From contig NZ_DALZFB010000001.1 in NCBI RefSeq assembly GCF_031979925.1, positions 620,001-684,000 on the forward strand: a stretch of DNA of 64,000 bases. The letters are read 5' to 3'. Position numbers and translations under genes: made by a program. The notes under the pieces are model-generated. The model was not told where the DNA came from. It saw nothing but the letters and a program-made list of their open reading frames with translations, and made no database searches. This DNA comes from Pseudescherichia sp031979925. GTDB taxonomy: Bacteria > Pseudomonadota > Gammaproteobacteria > Enterobacterales > Enterobacteriaceae. Shown piece after piece: positions 24,165 through 33,333 of the stretch (position 1 is the stretch's first letter; every line of letters starts with the position of its first letter).

Positions 24165-24683
24165 ATGGATAACCGCTACATAGGTGAGCTTGTACTTGAT
24201 GAGGCCGCCATCGCCACGGGCGTTGCGCACGTTGCAGCGTTACTTAACGATAGCTATCAGGATGCCGTGGTGATTACCGTGGTGCCGGGCGGTATTCTGT
24301 TTACTGCCGATCTAGTCAGAAAGTTAAATTTCACTATCGCGATGGACACCATCTCCTGCCCGCATACGCCCGGCGATCGCAGCAATCAGTCAGCAATTGT
24401 TTTTCATAACAATGTCGATATTAACGGCAAAGATGTCATTGTTGTCGATGATGCCATTGAATCCGGCGGCACGATGAAGCGGCTGGTGGAGTATCTCAGC
24501 ACCACTTATTCACCGAAATCATTAGCCATTGCCACGCTGTTCGTTAAGCCCGGCAGAGTCGATATTCCCTTCCGGCAGTTTTACGCCTGGGAGATGGAGA
24601 ACGACGATCTGCTTATTGGTTATGGCCTGCCGTGGGAGAATAAATTCCGTAATATTCCCTTCATCTCAAAGTTAAAGCGTTAA
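24165..24683 (+). CDS. Phosphoribosyltransferase family protein
   Basis: From the ATG at 24165, preceded by GAGAGGAG, 172 residues. The PRPP-binding signature VIVVDDAIESGGTM is intact near residue 97, with an upstream VITVVPGGILFTADLV loop and a C-terminal hood region (YAWEMENDDLLIGYG) as in hypoxanthine/xanthine phosphoribosyltransferases. These transfer phosphoribose from PRPP to a purine base. The sequence differs from Hpt and Gpt, so substrate and pathway remain open. It is divergent from the MdtJI-like unit. Confidence 0.8.
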   Translation: MDNRYIGELVLDEAAIATGVAHVAALLNDSYQDAVVITVVPGGILFTADLVRKLNFTIAMDTISCPHTPGDRSNQSAIVFHNNVDINGKDVIVVDDAIESGGTMKRLVEYLSTTYSPKSLAIATLFVKPGRVDIPFRQFYAWEMENDDLLIGYGLPWENKFRNIPFISKLKR

Positions 24684-24699
24684 TTAGCTCTCGGAAACA

Positions 24700-26253
24700 T
24701 TAGCTCTCGGAAACAATGGCGCGATTACGTCCCGCCATTTTCGCACTATAGAGTGCGGCATCGGCCCCCTCTTTTAGCAAACGCGCATCGTCATCGTTGC
24801 CACGGGGTACCAGGCTATAGCAACCTGCGCTAAGCGTCACCACTTTTACACCTGTAAGCGATTCGTTGTGCGGGAGTTGGGCGGCGCGTACAGCGGCTAC
24901 GGCACGCTGAGCAATGTTAAACGCCGCGCCGCGATCGGTATCGGGCAGAACGATGGCAAACTCCTCTCCGCCGTAGCGGGCGATCAAATCGGACTGCCGT
25001 AGATTAAGCTTATGTAATACCTCACCCACGTGGCGCAGGCAGTTATCCCCGGCAACATGACCATAAAAGTCGTTGTAACGCTTGAAGTAATCGATATCAA
25101 GCATAATCAACGACACCGACCTGCCGGTCAGCGCGGCGGTTTTTAGCGTCTGAGAGAGGAACAGATCGAACTGCCGACGGTTTGCCAGCCCTGTCAGGCC
25201 GTCAGCCAGCGCCATCGTCTGTAGCGTGTGGTTAATACTGGTTAGCTCATCACGCAGCATCGTTAATTCAGTCTGATCTCTGACGTTTACCCTCACTACG
25301 CGGAAAATGAGCGCGCCCATCACCAACGTGCCTAACAGCAGCATGGCGTTGAGGACAATATCCGGCAGGCTTTCACGCAGCCAGGCATGCCATAGCGCAG
25401 GCTTATCATAGCCTGCGGCCACGACCAGCGGGTAACGCTCAAGACGAGCGAAACCAAATATCCGCTCAACGCGATCGATAGCTGAATTCCAGGTTGCATT
25501 ACCGCGATCCTGGCGAATTAGCTCTTGCGTAAACAGCGGGCTGCGGGAGAGATTGCGGTTAATGACATCATCGTTAAACGGCCGTGCGTAGAGTACCGTG
25601 GCATCGGTGCTTAGAATGGCAAGCAGATCGCGGCTGCCCAGCTCAAAGTAGTTATAGAAATGACGGAAGTAGTCAATTTTCACCGTAGCCAGTCCCACGC
25701 CCGCAAAGCCGCCAGCGGCATCGTTCAGACGCAGCGAGACGGGAATAACCAGATCGCCCGTCGAACGGCTACGGATCACATGTCCAATATGGACGCTTCC
25801 ATGACCGTTCTTACGGTGATAGGCAAAATATTCCCGGTCAACGTTATTGGCAATGGCTGGCTGACGGCCAAACGATGTGGCCTTCATATTGCCCTGGGCA
25901 TCATAGACAAACAGGCCATGCAGCTGCGGCAGGCGCTCTTTGATCTCACTGAGATAGAGATTGAAGCTGGCCTCATCGATAACCGAGACGCCACCCTGCG
26001 GCACGTTGCGGCGGATATCACGCAGCGCCAGCTCGGATTGCAAAAAGGTATCTTCCGCCTGGCGCGCCTGGGAAACCGACAGGTTGATGGCGTTGCGTTC
26101 ACTCTCCTCTACGGTTCGCTCCCACGAGCGGTTTAATGTCCATGCGCTGGTAGCCACGCCAGCGATCAGCAGACCCGCCATAAAAAGAGAGATACTGCGT
26201 CCAAGAGAGGAGTTTAACGCCAGCGCGTTGGATATATGTTTACCGACTTTCAT
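24700..26253 (-). CDS. Diguanylate cyclase with extracytoplasmic sensor (dCACHE-like) domain
   Basis: From the ATG at 26251-26253, with GGGAGGAG upstream, 517 residues. A first membrane helix (SISLFMAGLLIAGVATSAW) and a second (IVLNAMLLLGTLVMGALIF) bracket about 270 periplasmic residues with CACHE-like features (GLFVYDAQGNMKATSFG, DREYFAYHRKN, VSLRLNDAAGG). The cytoplasmic GGDEF domain has LADGLTGLANRRQFD, LDIDYFKRYND and an active-site GGEEF. The RxxD product-inhibition site (RQSD) is present five residues upstream. It makes c-di-GMP, probably in response to a small periplasmic ligand. It is transcribed away from the neighbouring chemoreceptor gene. Confidence 0.9.
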   Translation of the reverse strand: MKVGKHISNALALNSSLGRSISLFMAGLLIAGVATSAWTLNRSWERTVEESERNAINLSVSQARQAEDTFLQSELALRDIRRNVPQGGVSVIDEASFNLYLSEIKERLPQLHGLFVYDAQGNMKATSFGRQPAIANNVDREYFAYHRKNGHGSVHIGHVIRSRSTGDLVIPVSLRLNDAAGGFAGVGLATVKIDYFRHFYNYFELGSRDLLAILSTDATVLYARPFNDDVINRNLSRSPLFTQELIRQDRGNATWNSAIDRVERIFGFARLERYPLVVAAGYDKPALWHAWLRESLPDIVLNAMLLLGTLVMGALIFRVVRVNVRDQTELTMLRDELTSINHTLQTMALADGLTGLANRRQFDLFLSQTLKTAALTGRSVSLIMLDIDYFKRYNDFYGHVAGDNCLRHVGEVLHKLNLRQSDLIARYGGEEFAIVLPDTDRGAAFNIAQRAVAAVRAAQLPHNESLTGVKVVTLSAGCYSLVPRGNDDDARLLKEGADAALYSAKMAGRNRAIVSES

Positions 26254-26507
26254 TGTCACTCCTCCCAGGTTCCTTTCCTTCAGTAAAGCACATAATGCTA
26301 TAGCCAATGGGCAGATTAAGACGTATGCCCTATTGCAAATTGTTTACGACAATTCAACACCTCATTCATAACAATGTAAAATAAAATTAAAAAACCATTT
26401 CAAAAAATGAGAAACATTCATTTATGTGATACCGATCAACTATTTAGATCAATACTTTTCCGATATCTGCCGTTATTAGTCATACCTTTCTCTTCTAAGT
26501 CTTCACT

Positions 26508-28076
26508 ATGAAAAAATTTGCACACTCTACGGTTTTAACCAAACTCTTAAGCGGTTTCTCTATTCTCATCGCTATGATGCTGCTGCTGGGCGTGGTCGCT
26601 ATCTATCAGCTCAACATCAGCAACCAGCACATCGATAAATATCGTGAAAATCGCCTGCCTGGCGTGCGCTACTCGCTAGAGATGCGCGGTGTGCTGTCGG
26701 AAATGCGCCTACAACAGATCCAGTACATCAACTCGCCGACCATGCCGGAGCGTGAAAAACACCGCCTGGAGCTACTGCAGAACCAGGATATCTTCCTCAA
26801 TGCGCAGAAGCACTACGCCGCCATTGCCAGCGACCTGCCGGAAGAGATGCAAGGCCTGTTTGGCCAGGTCGTAGAAAACTTCACTCACTTTGTGGACGTT
26901 AACGGCAAAGTCATTGAAGCGGTAAACGATGAGCGGCTTGATGAGGCAGCCAAAATCAGTGGTGCAGTCTCCGCGAAATACCGCACCCAGCTGATGAAGG
27001 ATCTCGCTACGCTGGTGGATATGGAGGTGGCTATCGGAAACCGTGCGGGTGAGGCTTCTGCCCAGGGGTATCAGCGGGCGCTATACCTGCTCTCTGGTCT
27101 GCTGGTGCTGGCGCTGATTGCGACCGGCATCATCGCCCTGTTTATCTCGCGCAACCTCTCCCGTCAGCTGGGGGGCGAACCGGCCTACGCGGTAAATATT
27201 ATGCAGCAGATTGCCGCAGGCAAGCTGAATACCGACATTGCGCTTAACGCCAACGACCACAACAGCCTGCTGGCCACTATCAAGTTCATGAACGGCAGGC
27301 TGGCCGAAATTATTCACGGTATTATTCACGGCAGCGAGTCTATCTCACTGGCGGCCAGCGAAATTGCGATGGGCAACAGCGATCTCTCCCAGCGTACCGA
27401 AGAGCAGGCCGCCTCGCTGGTGGAGACCTCAGCTAACATGCAGCAGATTACGCAGAACGTGAAGAGCAACGCTGAGAATGCGCATAAGGCCAGCGAGCTG
27501 GCCCGTCAGACCTCGCAAACGGCGGTGAAAGGCGGTAAAGAGGTGCACGATATGCTTATGCGAATGCACGACATTTCCGACAGCTCGCAGAAGATTGTCG
27601 ACATCATTGCGGTAATTGAAGGTATCGCCTTCCAGACCAATATCCTGGCGCTGAATGCGGCGGTTGAGGCAGCACGCGCCGGTGAACAGGGTAAGGGCTT
27701 TGCCGTTGTGGCGGGTGAAGTGCGCAACCTGGCGCAGAAGAGCGCCGATGCGGCGAAAGAGATCAAAGCGCTGATCGACGGTACGGTAGATAAGATTACC
27801 GAAGGTTCCCGCTACGCCGATACTGCCAGCCGGGCGATGGAGGAAATTGTTAGCTCGGTGAATAAAGTTACGGATATCGTGGCGGAGATCTCCACAGCCT
27901 CCAACGAGCAGCACCAGGGGATCCGGGAAATTAGCGTCGCGATTGAGCAGATGGATCAGGTTACCCAGCAGAACGCGGCATTGGTAGAGCAGGCTGCGGT
28001 GGCCGCGACCTCAATGACCGAGCAGAGTGAACACCTGCGCGACTCGGTGCGTTTCTTTCAGCTACGTGTAAGTTAA
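26508..28076 (+). CDS. Methyl-accepting chemotaxis protein
   Basis: A 522-residue transmembrane chemoreceptor. The first membrane segment is near residues 10-32 and the second near 188-212. The periplasmic region between is about 155 residues and helical, a four-helix-bundle sensor type. An LGGEP linker leads into the signalling domain, whose hairpin tip reads FQTNILALNAAVEAARAGEQ. There is no C-terminal NWETF-type pentapeptide for CheR/CheB tethering, so it is probably a low-abundance type receptor. The ligand is unknown. It is divergent from a diguanylate cyclase gene. Confidence 0.92.
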   Translation: MKKFAHSTVLTKLLSGFSILIAMMLLLGVVAIYQLNISNQHIDKYRENRLPGVRYSLEMRGVLSEMRLQQIQYINSPTMPEREKHRLELLQNQDIFLNAQKHYAAIASDLPEEMQGLFGQVVENFTHFVDVNGKVIEAVNDERLDEAAKISGAVSAKYRTQLMKDLATLVDMEVAIGNRAGEASAQGYQRALYLLSGLLVLALIATGIIALFISRNLSRQLGGEPAYAVNIMQQIAAGKLNTDIALNANDHNSLLATIKFMNGRLAEIIHGIIHGSESISLAASEIAMGNSDLSQRTEEQAASLVETSANMQQITQNVKSNAENAHKASELARQTSQTAVKGGKEVHDMLMRMHDISDSSQKIVDIIAVIEGIAFQTNILALNAAVEAARAGEQGKGFAVVAGEVRNLAQKSADAAKEIKALIDGTVDKITEGSRYADTASRAMEEIVSSVNKVTDIVAEISTASNEQHQGIREISVAIEQMDQVTQQNAALVEQAAVAATSMTEQSEHLRDSVRFFQLRVS

Positions 28077-28083
28077 CGGCTTC

Positions 28084-28126
28084 AGAGCCTCACCCTCAGG
28101 GGCAGCAAGGCCCCTGAGAAGGCTCT
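28084..28126. terminator. Long hairpin downstream of the chemoreceptor gene
   Basis: AGAGCC pairs with GGCTCT and the inner CTCAGGGGC (28095-28103) pairs with GCCCCTGAG (28110-28118) around a six-base loop. It starts eight bases after the stop. No long T-run follows, but position and strength fit a terminator, and it also lies beyond the small membrane-peptide gene on the other strand. Confidence 0.5.
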
Positions 28127-28158
28127 GGTTTGCGGCAGGCCATCGTTACGAATAGAGG

Positions 28159-28254
28159 TTACGGAAGCTCGCTCACAAACGAGAGATCGTAGGCAGTTGC
28201 AAACAGCGCAACGCAGGCAATCACCACAACAACCATCTGAATTACTCTTTCCAT
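28159..28254 (-). CDS. Small membrane protein, 31 residues
   Basis: A short frame with ATG at 28252-28254 and a strong AGGAGGG ribosome site nine bases before it. The product starts MERVIQMVVVVIACVALF and ends in DLSFVSELP: a single hydrophobic helix of about 17 residues with a short polar tail. This resembles the small single-helix membrane proteins of enterobacteria, which often bind a larger membrane partner. It begins 54 bases after the yneE stop on the same strand and could be co-transcribed. I do not recognise it as a named protein. Confidence 0.6.
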   Translation of the reverse strand: MERVIQMVVVVIACVALFATAYDLSFVSELP

Positions 28255-28308
28255 CGTGTTTCCCTCCTGGCGGTTTAACCAGCCAGTAACGGGCGCATCC
28301 GGCTTTCG

Positions 28309-29223
28309 TTACGTGAGCTGGTAATACTTATCAGGCAGTATCTTCGCGGGCACAACGTTTTCATCATTCATCTGCAGCAGATCTATCTCAAGTGCATTGC
28401 AGATGGCATCCAGCGGCAAATCGTTATCTTCCACGCCAAACGGATCTTCAAGCTCTTCGGCTAAGGTATCAAGAGCTATAAAAGTATAGGAGATAAGTAC
28501 TGAGACGAAAGGCGTCATGTAATGCAAATCTACAACCAGCGCAAAGGGCAGCATAATACAGAACATGTAGACCGTACGGTGCAAAATGAGCGAATAGGCA
28601 AAAGGCACCGGCGTAAAGGCGATACGTTCACAGCCGGAGAGCACCGCCGAGATGTCATTCAGCCGGTTGTTCATGCTGTGGTAGAGAATATCAGAGAGCC
28701 CGTTCGGCCCGCGCTGGGCAGCCAGCCACTCGCCCATCATTAACAGAAGCTGGTTTGCTGGAGAATGCGCTTTCATTACCCGTGCCAGTTCGCCTGGCGA
28801 GAGATAGTTGGCCAGCGTCCCCTCCAGCGGTTTTCGGCGCAGGGTCAGGCGCAGGCAGTGGGCGAAAGCAATCAGCAGCAGCACAAAGTGGTGACGCCCT
28901 TCCCCCGCCGGCAGCGTTGTTTTGACCTCCCGCAGCAGCGAGCGTGAGGCGATCATTAGCTGTCCCCACAGCACCCGCGCTTCGGTATAGCGGCTATAAC
29001 AGGCGTTATTGCGAAAACCCAGGAAGATAGCAACGGCAATGCCCAAAATGCTAAACGGCGCCACGGTAAGCTTGAAGCCCAGCGAGCTATACCAGGGCAG
29101 CATTAAAATCACCGCTACCGACAGGATAAAGTTAAGCAGTAGACGGGAGTAGATTTTGGGTAGCACCGAGCCATGCCAGACGAAGATACGCGCAAGCCAG
29201 TGCTGATGAGGACGAACAATCAT
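28309..29223 (-). CDS. yneE: YneE, bestrophin family inner-membrane protein
   Basis: From the ATG at 29221-29223 the protein is 304 residues, the same length as E. coli YneE. Bestrophin-family features include LGFRNNACYSRYTEARVLWGQ after the first membrane segments and a C-terminal region with DTLAEELEDPFGVEDNDLPLDAI. Bacterial bestrophins such as KpBest are pentameric cation channels. Its position next to uxaB matches the E. coli order; the E. coli neighbour tam is replaced here by the chemoreceptor/cyclase pair. It may share a transcript with the 31-residue membrane peptide downstream. Confidence 0.9.
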   Translation of the reverse strand: MIVRPHQHWLARIFVWHGSVLPKIYSRLLLNFILSVAVILMLPWYSSLGFKLTVAPFSILGIAVAIFLGFRNNACYSRYTEARVLWGQLMIASRSLLREVKTTLPAGEGRHHFVLLLIAFAHCLRLTLRRKPLEGTLANYLSPGELARVMKAHSPANQLLLMMGEWLAAQRGPNGLSDILYHSMNNRLNDISAVLSGCERIAFTPVPFAYSLILHRTVYMFCIMLPFALVVDLHYMTPFVSVLISYTFIALDTLAEELEDPFGVEDNDLPLDAICNALEIDLLQMNDENVVPAKILPDKYYQLT

Positions 29224-29400
29224 GGTTATATTCAGGCATAAAGGAGAGTCGCGATTATTAAACGTGATCGCCCTCACGGTTGCAAGTTTGATGCAAAAAT
29301 GTTGTGGAAATTCTTAACTGGTAAGCGATTGAGGGTACAGGTGCCGAGGTTTAATAAATCAGGATGATATGTGTATGTTGTAACTATTGGTGTGGTAAAT

Positions 29401-29487
29401 GAATGCCGGGCGGCGCTGCGCTTGCCCAGCCTACAGATCGTGTCAGACCGTAGGCCGGTGCAAGCAACGCGCCGCCCGGCGTTTACA
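29401..29487. repeat. BIME: two inverted REP units
   Basis: GAATGCCGGGCGGCGCTGCG at the left is mirrored by GCGCCGCCCGGCGTTTAC at the right, with inner GCCTACAG and CCGTAGGC segments. It is a classic paired REP element in the uxaB-yneE gap. Confidence 0.85.
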
Positions 29488-29499
29488 TAGACATACCAA

Positions 29500-30951
29500 T
29501 TAGCAGAGCGGCTTGACGGCCTCGCGCATGCCGCGCAGCAGGATAGCATCCAGATCCAGAGAGACCTGCTCTACCAGGCCGCTAACCTGGGTCAGATCCT
29601 GCTCCCAGTGGTCGCTCACGGAGAGCACGGCTTTTACCAGCTCGCTGGTGCTAATCTGCCGATCGCGATGCTGGCTCCACAGCAGCTGGAAGCGTTCGAT
29701 CCAGTGAGCGTCATCCTGTACCGGGAAAGCTTCGCCGTTACGCTCGCCGCGATAGAACGCAATCAGAGCGGCAAGGGCGAAGGTCAGACGTGCCGGAAGC
29801 TTACCGTTGGCCTCCTGCCCCGCCAGCAGCTGCGGCAGAATACGGGTGCGGAACTTGGTCATGCCGTTCAGCGCGATGGAGAGCAGCTGATGCTTAATAT
29901 AGGGGTTACGAAAACGTCCCGTTACGGCGCTGGCGAAGGATTCCAGTTCGTCACGCGGCAGATCCAGCACCGGAATGATCTCTTCGTAGATCGCTTTCTC
30001 AACAAAGGCGCAGATTTCGCTGTCGTTCATCGCCTCGCCCACGGTGTCCAGGCCTGCCTGGAACGCTACCGGGACCAGCGCGGTGTGCGCCCCGTTAAGG
30101 ATCGCCACCTTGCGCTCTTTGTAGGGCTTGATGTCATCTACAATCAGCACGTTCAGCGGATATTTGTCGAGACGCAGCTCGGAAGCCAGCGATTTTGGCC
30201 CCTGGATAACAAACAGGTAGAAGTGTTCAGCGGTATCGAGGAAGCCGTCGCGGTAACCCAGCTCGGCTTCAATTTTCGCCACTTCATCACGCGGGTAACC
30301 CGTTACGATACGGTCAACCAGGGTCGAGCAGAAGGCATTGGCTTCGTTCAGCCACTGGATGAACGCAGTCGGCAGCGCCCACTCGGTGGCGTAGCGCAGC
30401 ACCAGCTCGCGCAGCGCATCACCGTTGTAGTCGATAAGCTCGCACGGAATGATGATCCAGCCTTTATCCGCCGCGCCGTTGAAATGGGTATAGCGCTCGA
30501 ACAGCAGACGGGTCAGCTTCGCCGGATAGCTCACGGCCGGGGCGTCATCAAACTTATCGCCCGCATGGTAACTGATGCCCGCCTCGGTGGTATTCGAGAA
30601 CACAAAGCGGATTTCAGGGTTCTGCGCCAGCTTAAGGAACTCATCGTAGTGGTCATAGACGCTGATTTCACGATTTACCGAACGGATCAGGCGCGCATCG
30701 CTCACCGCTTCGCCCTGCTCGTTCAGGCCGCGAATGATGGTGGTGTAGAGACCATCCTGCGTGCTCAGCGACGGCGGAAAATCACTTTTAATCGGGCGAA
30801 CAATAACCACACCGGCGTTCAGATCGGTGTGCTCGTTGAGCAGATCGATCTGCCAGTCGACAAATGCGCGCAGGAAGTTCCCTTCGCCAAACTGAATAAT
30901 ACGTTCCGGATAGGTGGCACCGGGAAAATCGCGACGGTTTATCGTGTTCAC
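29500..30951 (-). CDS. uxaB: UxaB, tagaturonate reductase (altronate oxidoreductase)
   Basis: A 483-residue protein, the same length as E. coli UxaB, in the long-chain mannitol dehydrogenase family. It has FGEGNFLRAFVDWQIDLLNE at the N terminus (dinucleotide-binding region), VILNGAHTALVPVAF with the family Lys-adjacent active region and a C-terminal helical domain. It reduces D-tagaturonate to D-altronate with NADH in galacturonate breakdown. In E. coli it is controlled by ExuR; a matching short palindrome lies about 40 bases upstream of this start. Neighbours yneE and yneF match E. coli. Confidence 0.95.
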   Translation of the reverse strand: MNTINRRDFPGATYPERIIQFGEGNFLRAFVDWQIDLLNEHTDLNAGVVIVRPIKSDFPPSLSTQDGLYTTIIRGLNEQGEAVSDARLIRSVNREISVYDHYDEFLKLAQNPEIRFVFSNTTEAGISYHAGDKFDDAPAVSYPAKLTRLLFERYTHFNGAADKGWIIIPCELIDYNGDALRELVLRYATEWALPTAFIQWLNEANAFCSTLVDRIVTGYPRDEVAKIEAELGYRDGFLDTAEHFYLFVIQGPKSLASELRLDKYPLNVLIVDDIKPYKERKVAILNGAHTALVPVAFQAGLDTVGEAMNDSEICAFVEKAIYEEIIPVLDLPRDELESFASAVTGRFRNPYIKHQLLSIALNGMTKFRTRILPQLLAGQEANGKLPARLTFALAALIAFYRGERNGEAFPVQDDAHWIERFQLLWSQHRDRQISTSELVKAVLSVSDHWEQDLTQVSGLVEQVSLDLDAILLRGMREAVKPLC

Positions 30952-30990
30952 AATGGGTTCCTTTTTTGATTAGTCATACAACCTGGGAAG

Positions 30991-31001
30991 ATTGGTCCAA
31001 T
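30991..31001. promoter_or_regulatory. Candidate ExuR/UxuR operator upstream of uxaB
   Basis: ATTGG-T-CCAAT is a perfect palindrome around one central base, 40 bases before the uxaB start. It resembles the TTGG-CCAA core of hexuronate repressor sites. Confidence 0.5.
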
Positions 31002-31130
31002 AACTTACCAGACTTTACGACCATGAAACCCTGTTTTGATCAAAATGGGACGCCCTTCTTGCGTCATTTTTTAAAACGAATATGAATTTGTGGGCGTCGT
31101 CACATTTCGATGGCCTGGTGCGTTGATTGA

Positions 31131-32102
31131 TTAGCGCTCTTTCTGCTCGTTTTTCTCTTTCATGGCATACATCTTTTCGTCGGCGGAGGTGATCCAGTTG
31201 GTCATATCCGGATTGCTGTCATGATCGTACTCGCTTACCCCCCAGGAGAAGTTAAGCTGCCACGGTTTGTCGGTGGTCTGATTGAACCCCCGAGCCTGCT
31301 CAACCAGATGCTGCATCGCGACCCATGCGCCCTTCTCATCGGTATCCGAGAAGATAATGGCAAACTCGTCGCCGCCGTAACGCACCAACAGATCGGCCTC
31401 GCGGAAGCTTTCACGCAGCAGAGAGGCCATTGCCCGCAGGGCGTTGTCACCCTCTTCATGACCAAAGGTATCGTTGATGTATTTGAACTTATCGAGATCC
31501 AGCCATGCCAGCGTTAACGGCTCCGCACGGCGGCGCGCGCTGGTGATAGCGTATTTACCGAGGTTATAAAAACCGCGGCGGTTAAAGAGGCCAGTTAGCT
31601 CATCGGTGGTAGCAGCACTGATAGCCGCAAATTCGTCTTCAACGATGGCGGCAAAATCTTTTAGCACCGAGACGTTGTCCTCGGTAAATTTGCGCGGCTC
31701 GGGCGCAATAAGGCAAAACGATCCCACCGTTGCGCCGTCGGGCAGCTGTAGCGGATAGCCCGCATAGAAACGAATATGCGGTGGGCCGACCACCAGCGGA
31801 TTATCAAAAAAGCGCTCGTCCTGCTGTGCATCCTCGACCACCAGCGGCTGAGAGCTGAGAATGGCGTGGCCGCAAAAAGAGATATCACGTAGCACCTGTC
31901 CATTAGCAATGCCATCGCAGGACTTGAAGTGCAGCATATGGCTGTCAACGAGGCTTATGAGCGCAATGGGCATATCGAACATCCGTTTAGCCAGCCGCGT
32001 GAGCCTGTCAAAACGTTCATGTGTCCCAGAGTCCAGCAGCCCGGACTCATTAAGCGATGCCAGGCGCTGTTGCTCGTTTTCGGGGAGTTGAGGAGTCTTC
32101 AT
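31131..32102 (-). CDS. GAF-GGDEF diguanylate cyclase
   Basis: A 323-residue cytoplasmic protein without membrane segments. Residues about 25-155 form a GAF sensor (FDMPIALISLVDSHMLHFKS, ISFCGHAILSSQPLVVEDA, YAGYPLQLPDGATVGSFCLI). The GGDEF domain follows with TDELTGLFNRRGFYN, LDLDKFKYINDTFGH and active-site RYGGDEF. The RxxD inhibitory site (READ) is in the correct place. It is an active-looking enzyme making c-di-GMP. This gene is not in the E. coli K-12 locus between uxaB and yneF, so it is an insertion in this lineage. Confidence 0.92.
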   Translation of the reverse strand: MKTPQLPENEQQRLASLNESGLLDSGTHERFDRLTRLAKRMFDMPIALISLVDSHMLHFKSCDGIANGQVLRDISFCGHAILSSQPLVVEDAQQDERFFDNPLVVGPPHIRFYAGYPLQLPDGATVGSFCLIAPEPRKFTEDNVSVLKDFAAIVEDEFAAISAATTDELTGLFNRRGFYNLGKYAITSARRRAEPLTLAWLDLDKFKYINDTFGHEEGDNALRAMASLLRESFREADLLVRYGGDEFAIIFSDTDEKGAWVAMQHLVEQARGFNQTTDKPWQLNFSWGVSEYDHDSNPDMTNWITSADEKMYAMKEKNEQKER

Positions 32103-32156
32103 ACTGGGCCTTTTTCACTAAGCAAAACCTAAGCTTAGCGCATTTAACCCGTTTGG

Positions 32157-33212
32157 TCAGTGGGCATAGATCCGGTTCTTGCCCGCGCGTTTGGCCCGGT
32201 ATAATGCGTCGTCAGCCGCTTTTAACCAGTCGGTGACGGTCTCCATATCCTGAACGGCGTTGGCAATACCAATGCTGAGGGTACAGCGAAACGAAGCGTC
32301 CTGAGCTACCATCATCACGGCGGTAGCATCCATAATGCGCCTGGCGACGACGAGCGCCTCCTCCGGAGAGGTATCCGGAAGCAGGATCACGAATTCATCG
32401 CCTCCCAGCCGTGCCGGGGTGTCGGTATTTCGGGTCGCAACGTGCAAAATTTTAGAGACCGTTACCAGCAGCGTATCGCCTACCTTATGGCCAAACCGGT
32501 CATTGACCTCTTTAAAGTTATCGATATCGATAAACATGAGGGAGGAGCTATGGGCGGAGTCGCGCAGCTTCTCCAGCTCATGTTGGATGCGCTTCTCCAG
32601 CAGGCGGCGGTTTGCAATATCCAACAGCGGATCCATCATCGCAATGCGCTCCAGCTCGCGACTCTTCCGCCGCAGCTTTTTGGCAATGTTATCCGTCAGC
32701 ACGCTGAGGGCTAATATATAGATGGTGATAAGCGGTAGCGTGGCAAGCAGCGTGCGCTGAGAGACGTCAGGATCAAACGCCATTCCCTGCGCCAGCCAGG
32801 CTGCAGCAAATACCGCCAGCATGGTCGCGCCAGCCTTACGCATGAGCTGGATACCGCCCGCCGCGAGGCGATCGGCGAGAAGAATAGTGGCGATAACCAC
32901 GGAGGGCAGCGGATTAACCGCCATCATGGCGATCCAGAATCCACCTGCCGCTCCATCAAATATCAGGTTGTGATGTTCACAGGTCAGCGGCTTTTGTGAC
33001 TTACGGGAGCGCATAAAGGCGATAGTCGGCCAGACAAACGCATTCACGGCCAGCAGGGCGATAAGCCAATGAGGCTGATGATGCTCCAGCAGCACGGAGA
33101 GGATTGGGAAAAAGCAGAGCAGCGTCCCGAGCATGCGCATCAGATACATCCGTTTTACAAAACGCTTGCCGGTGATCTGTTCACGTGGTTTTAGCTTATT
33201 CGATCCAGTCAT
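32157..33212 (-). CDS. MASE2-GGDEF diguanylate cyclase (DgcC/AdrA-like architecture)
   Basis: A 351-residue membrane cyclase. The N-terminal 180 residues carry several hydrophobic helices of the MASE2 type (GTLLCFFPILSVLLEH, NAFVWPTIAFMRSRKS), as in AdrA. The GGDEF domain has MDPLLDIANRRLLEKR, IDIDNFKEVNDRFGH and RLGGDEF with an RxxD site (RNTD). AdrA makes the c-di-GMP that activates cellulose synthase; this protein is a paralogue and its output is unknown. It lies 54 bases upstream of the GAF-GGDEF gene on the same strand, suggesting one transcript. Confidence 0.9.
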   Translation of the reverse strand: MTGSNKLKPREQITGKRFVKRMYLMRMLGTLLCFFPILSVLLEHHQPHWLIALLAVNAFVWPTIAFMRSRKSQKPLTCEHHNLIFDGAAGGFWIAMMAVNPLPSVVIATILLADRLAAGGIQLMRKAGATMLAVFAAAWLAQGMAFDPDVSQRTLLATLPLITIYILALSVLTDNIAKKLRRKSRELERIAMMDPLLDIANRRLLEKRIQHELEKLRDSAHSSSLMFIDIDNFKEVNDRFGHKVGDTLLVTVSKILHVATRNTDTPARLGGDEFVILLPDTSPEEALVVARRIMDATAVMMVAQDASFRCTLSIGIANAVQDMETVTDWLKAADDALYRAKRAGKNRIYAH

Positions 33213-33333
33213 CGCGCAATGTTATCCGATACGTATACTCGGCTATAGTATTGGCGTTAAAAATGGGTAGCAAGCAATTTAATGCGTTATTTCAATGAAT
33301 TCCCTCGCAATCGCAGCGCGTTAGGTGACAGTG

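Noticed and set aside
26440..26507. Possible FliA (sigma-28) promoter before the first chemoreceptor
   Set aside because: A TCCGATAT resembling the -10 box is present, but no TAAA -35 box lies at the required distance.
29608..30969. Long rightward open frame of about 450 codons opposite uxaB
   Set aside because: It is antisense to a clearly recognised 483-residue enzyme, has no ribosome site and its composition is that of a shadow frame.
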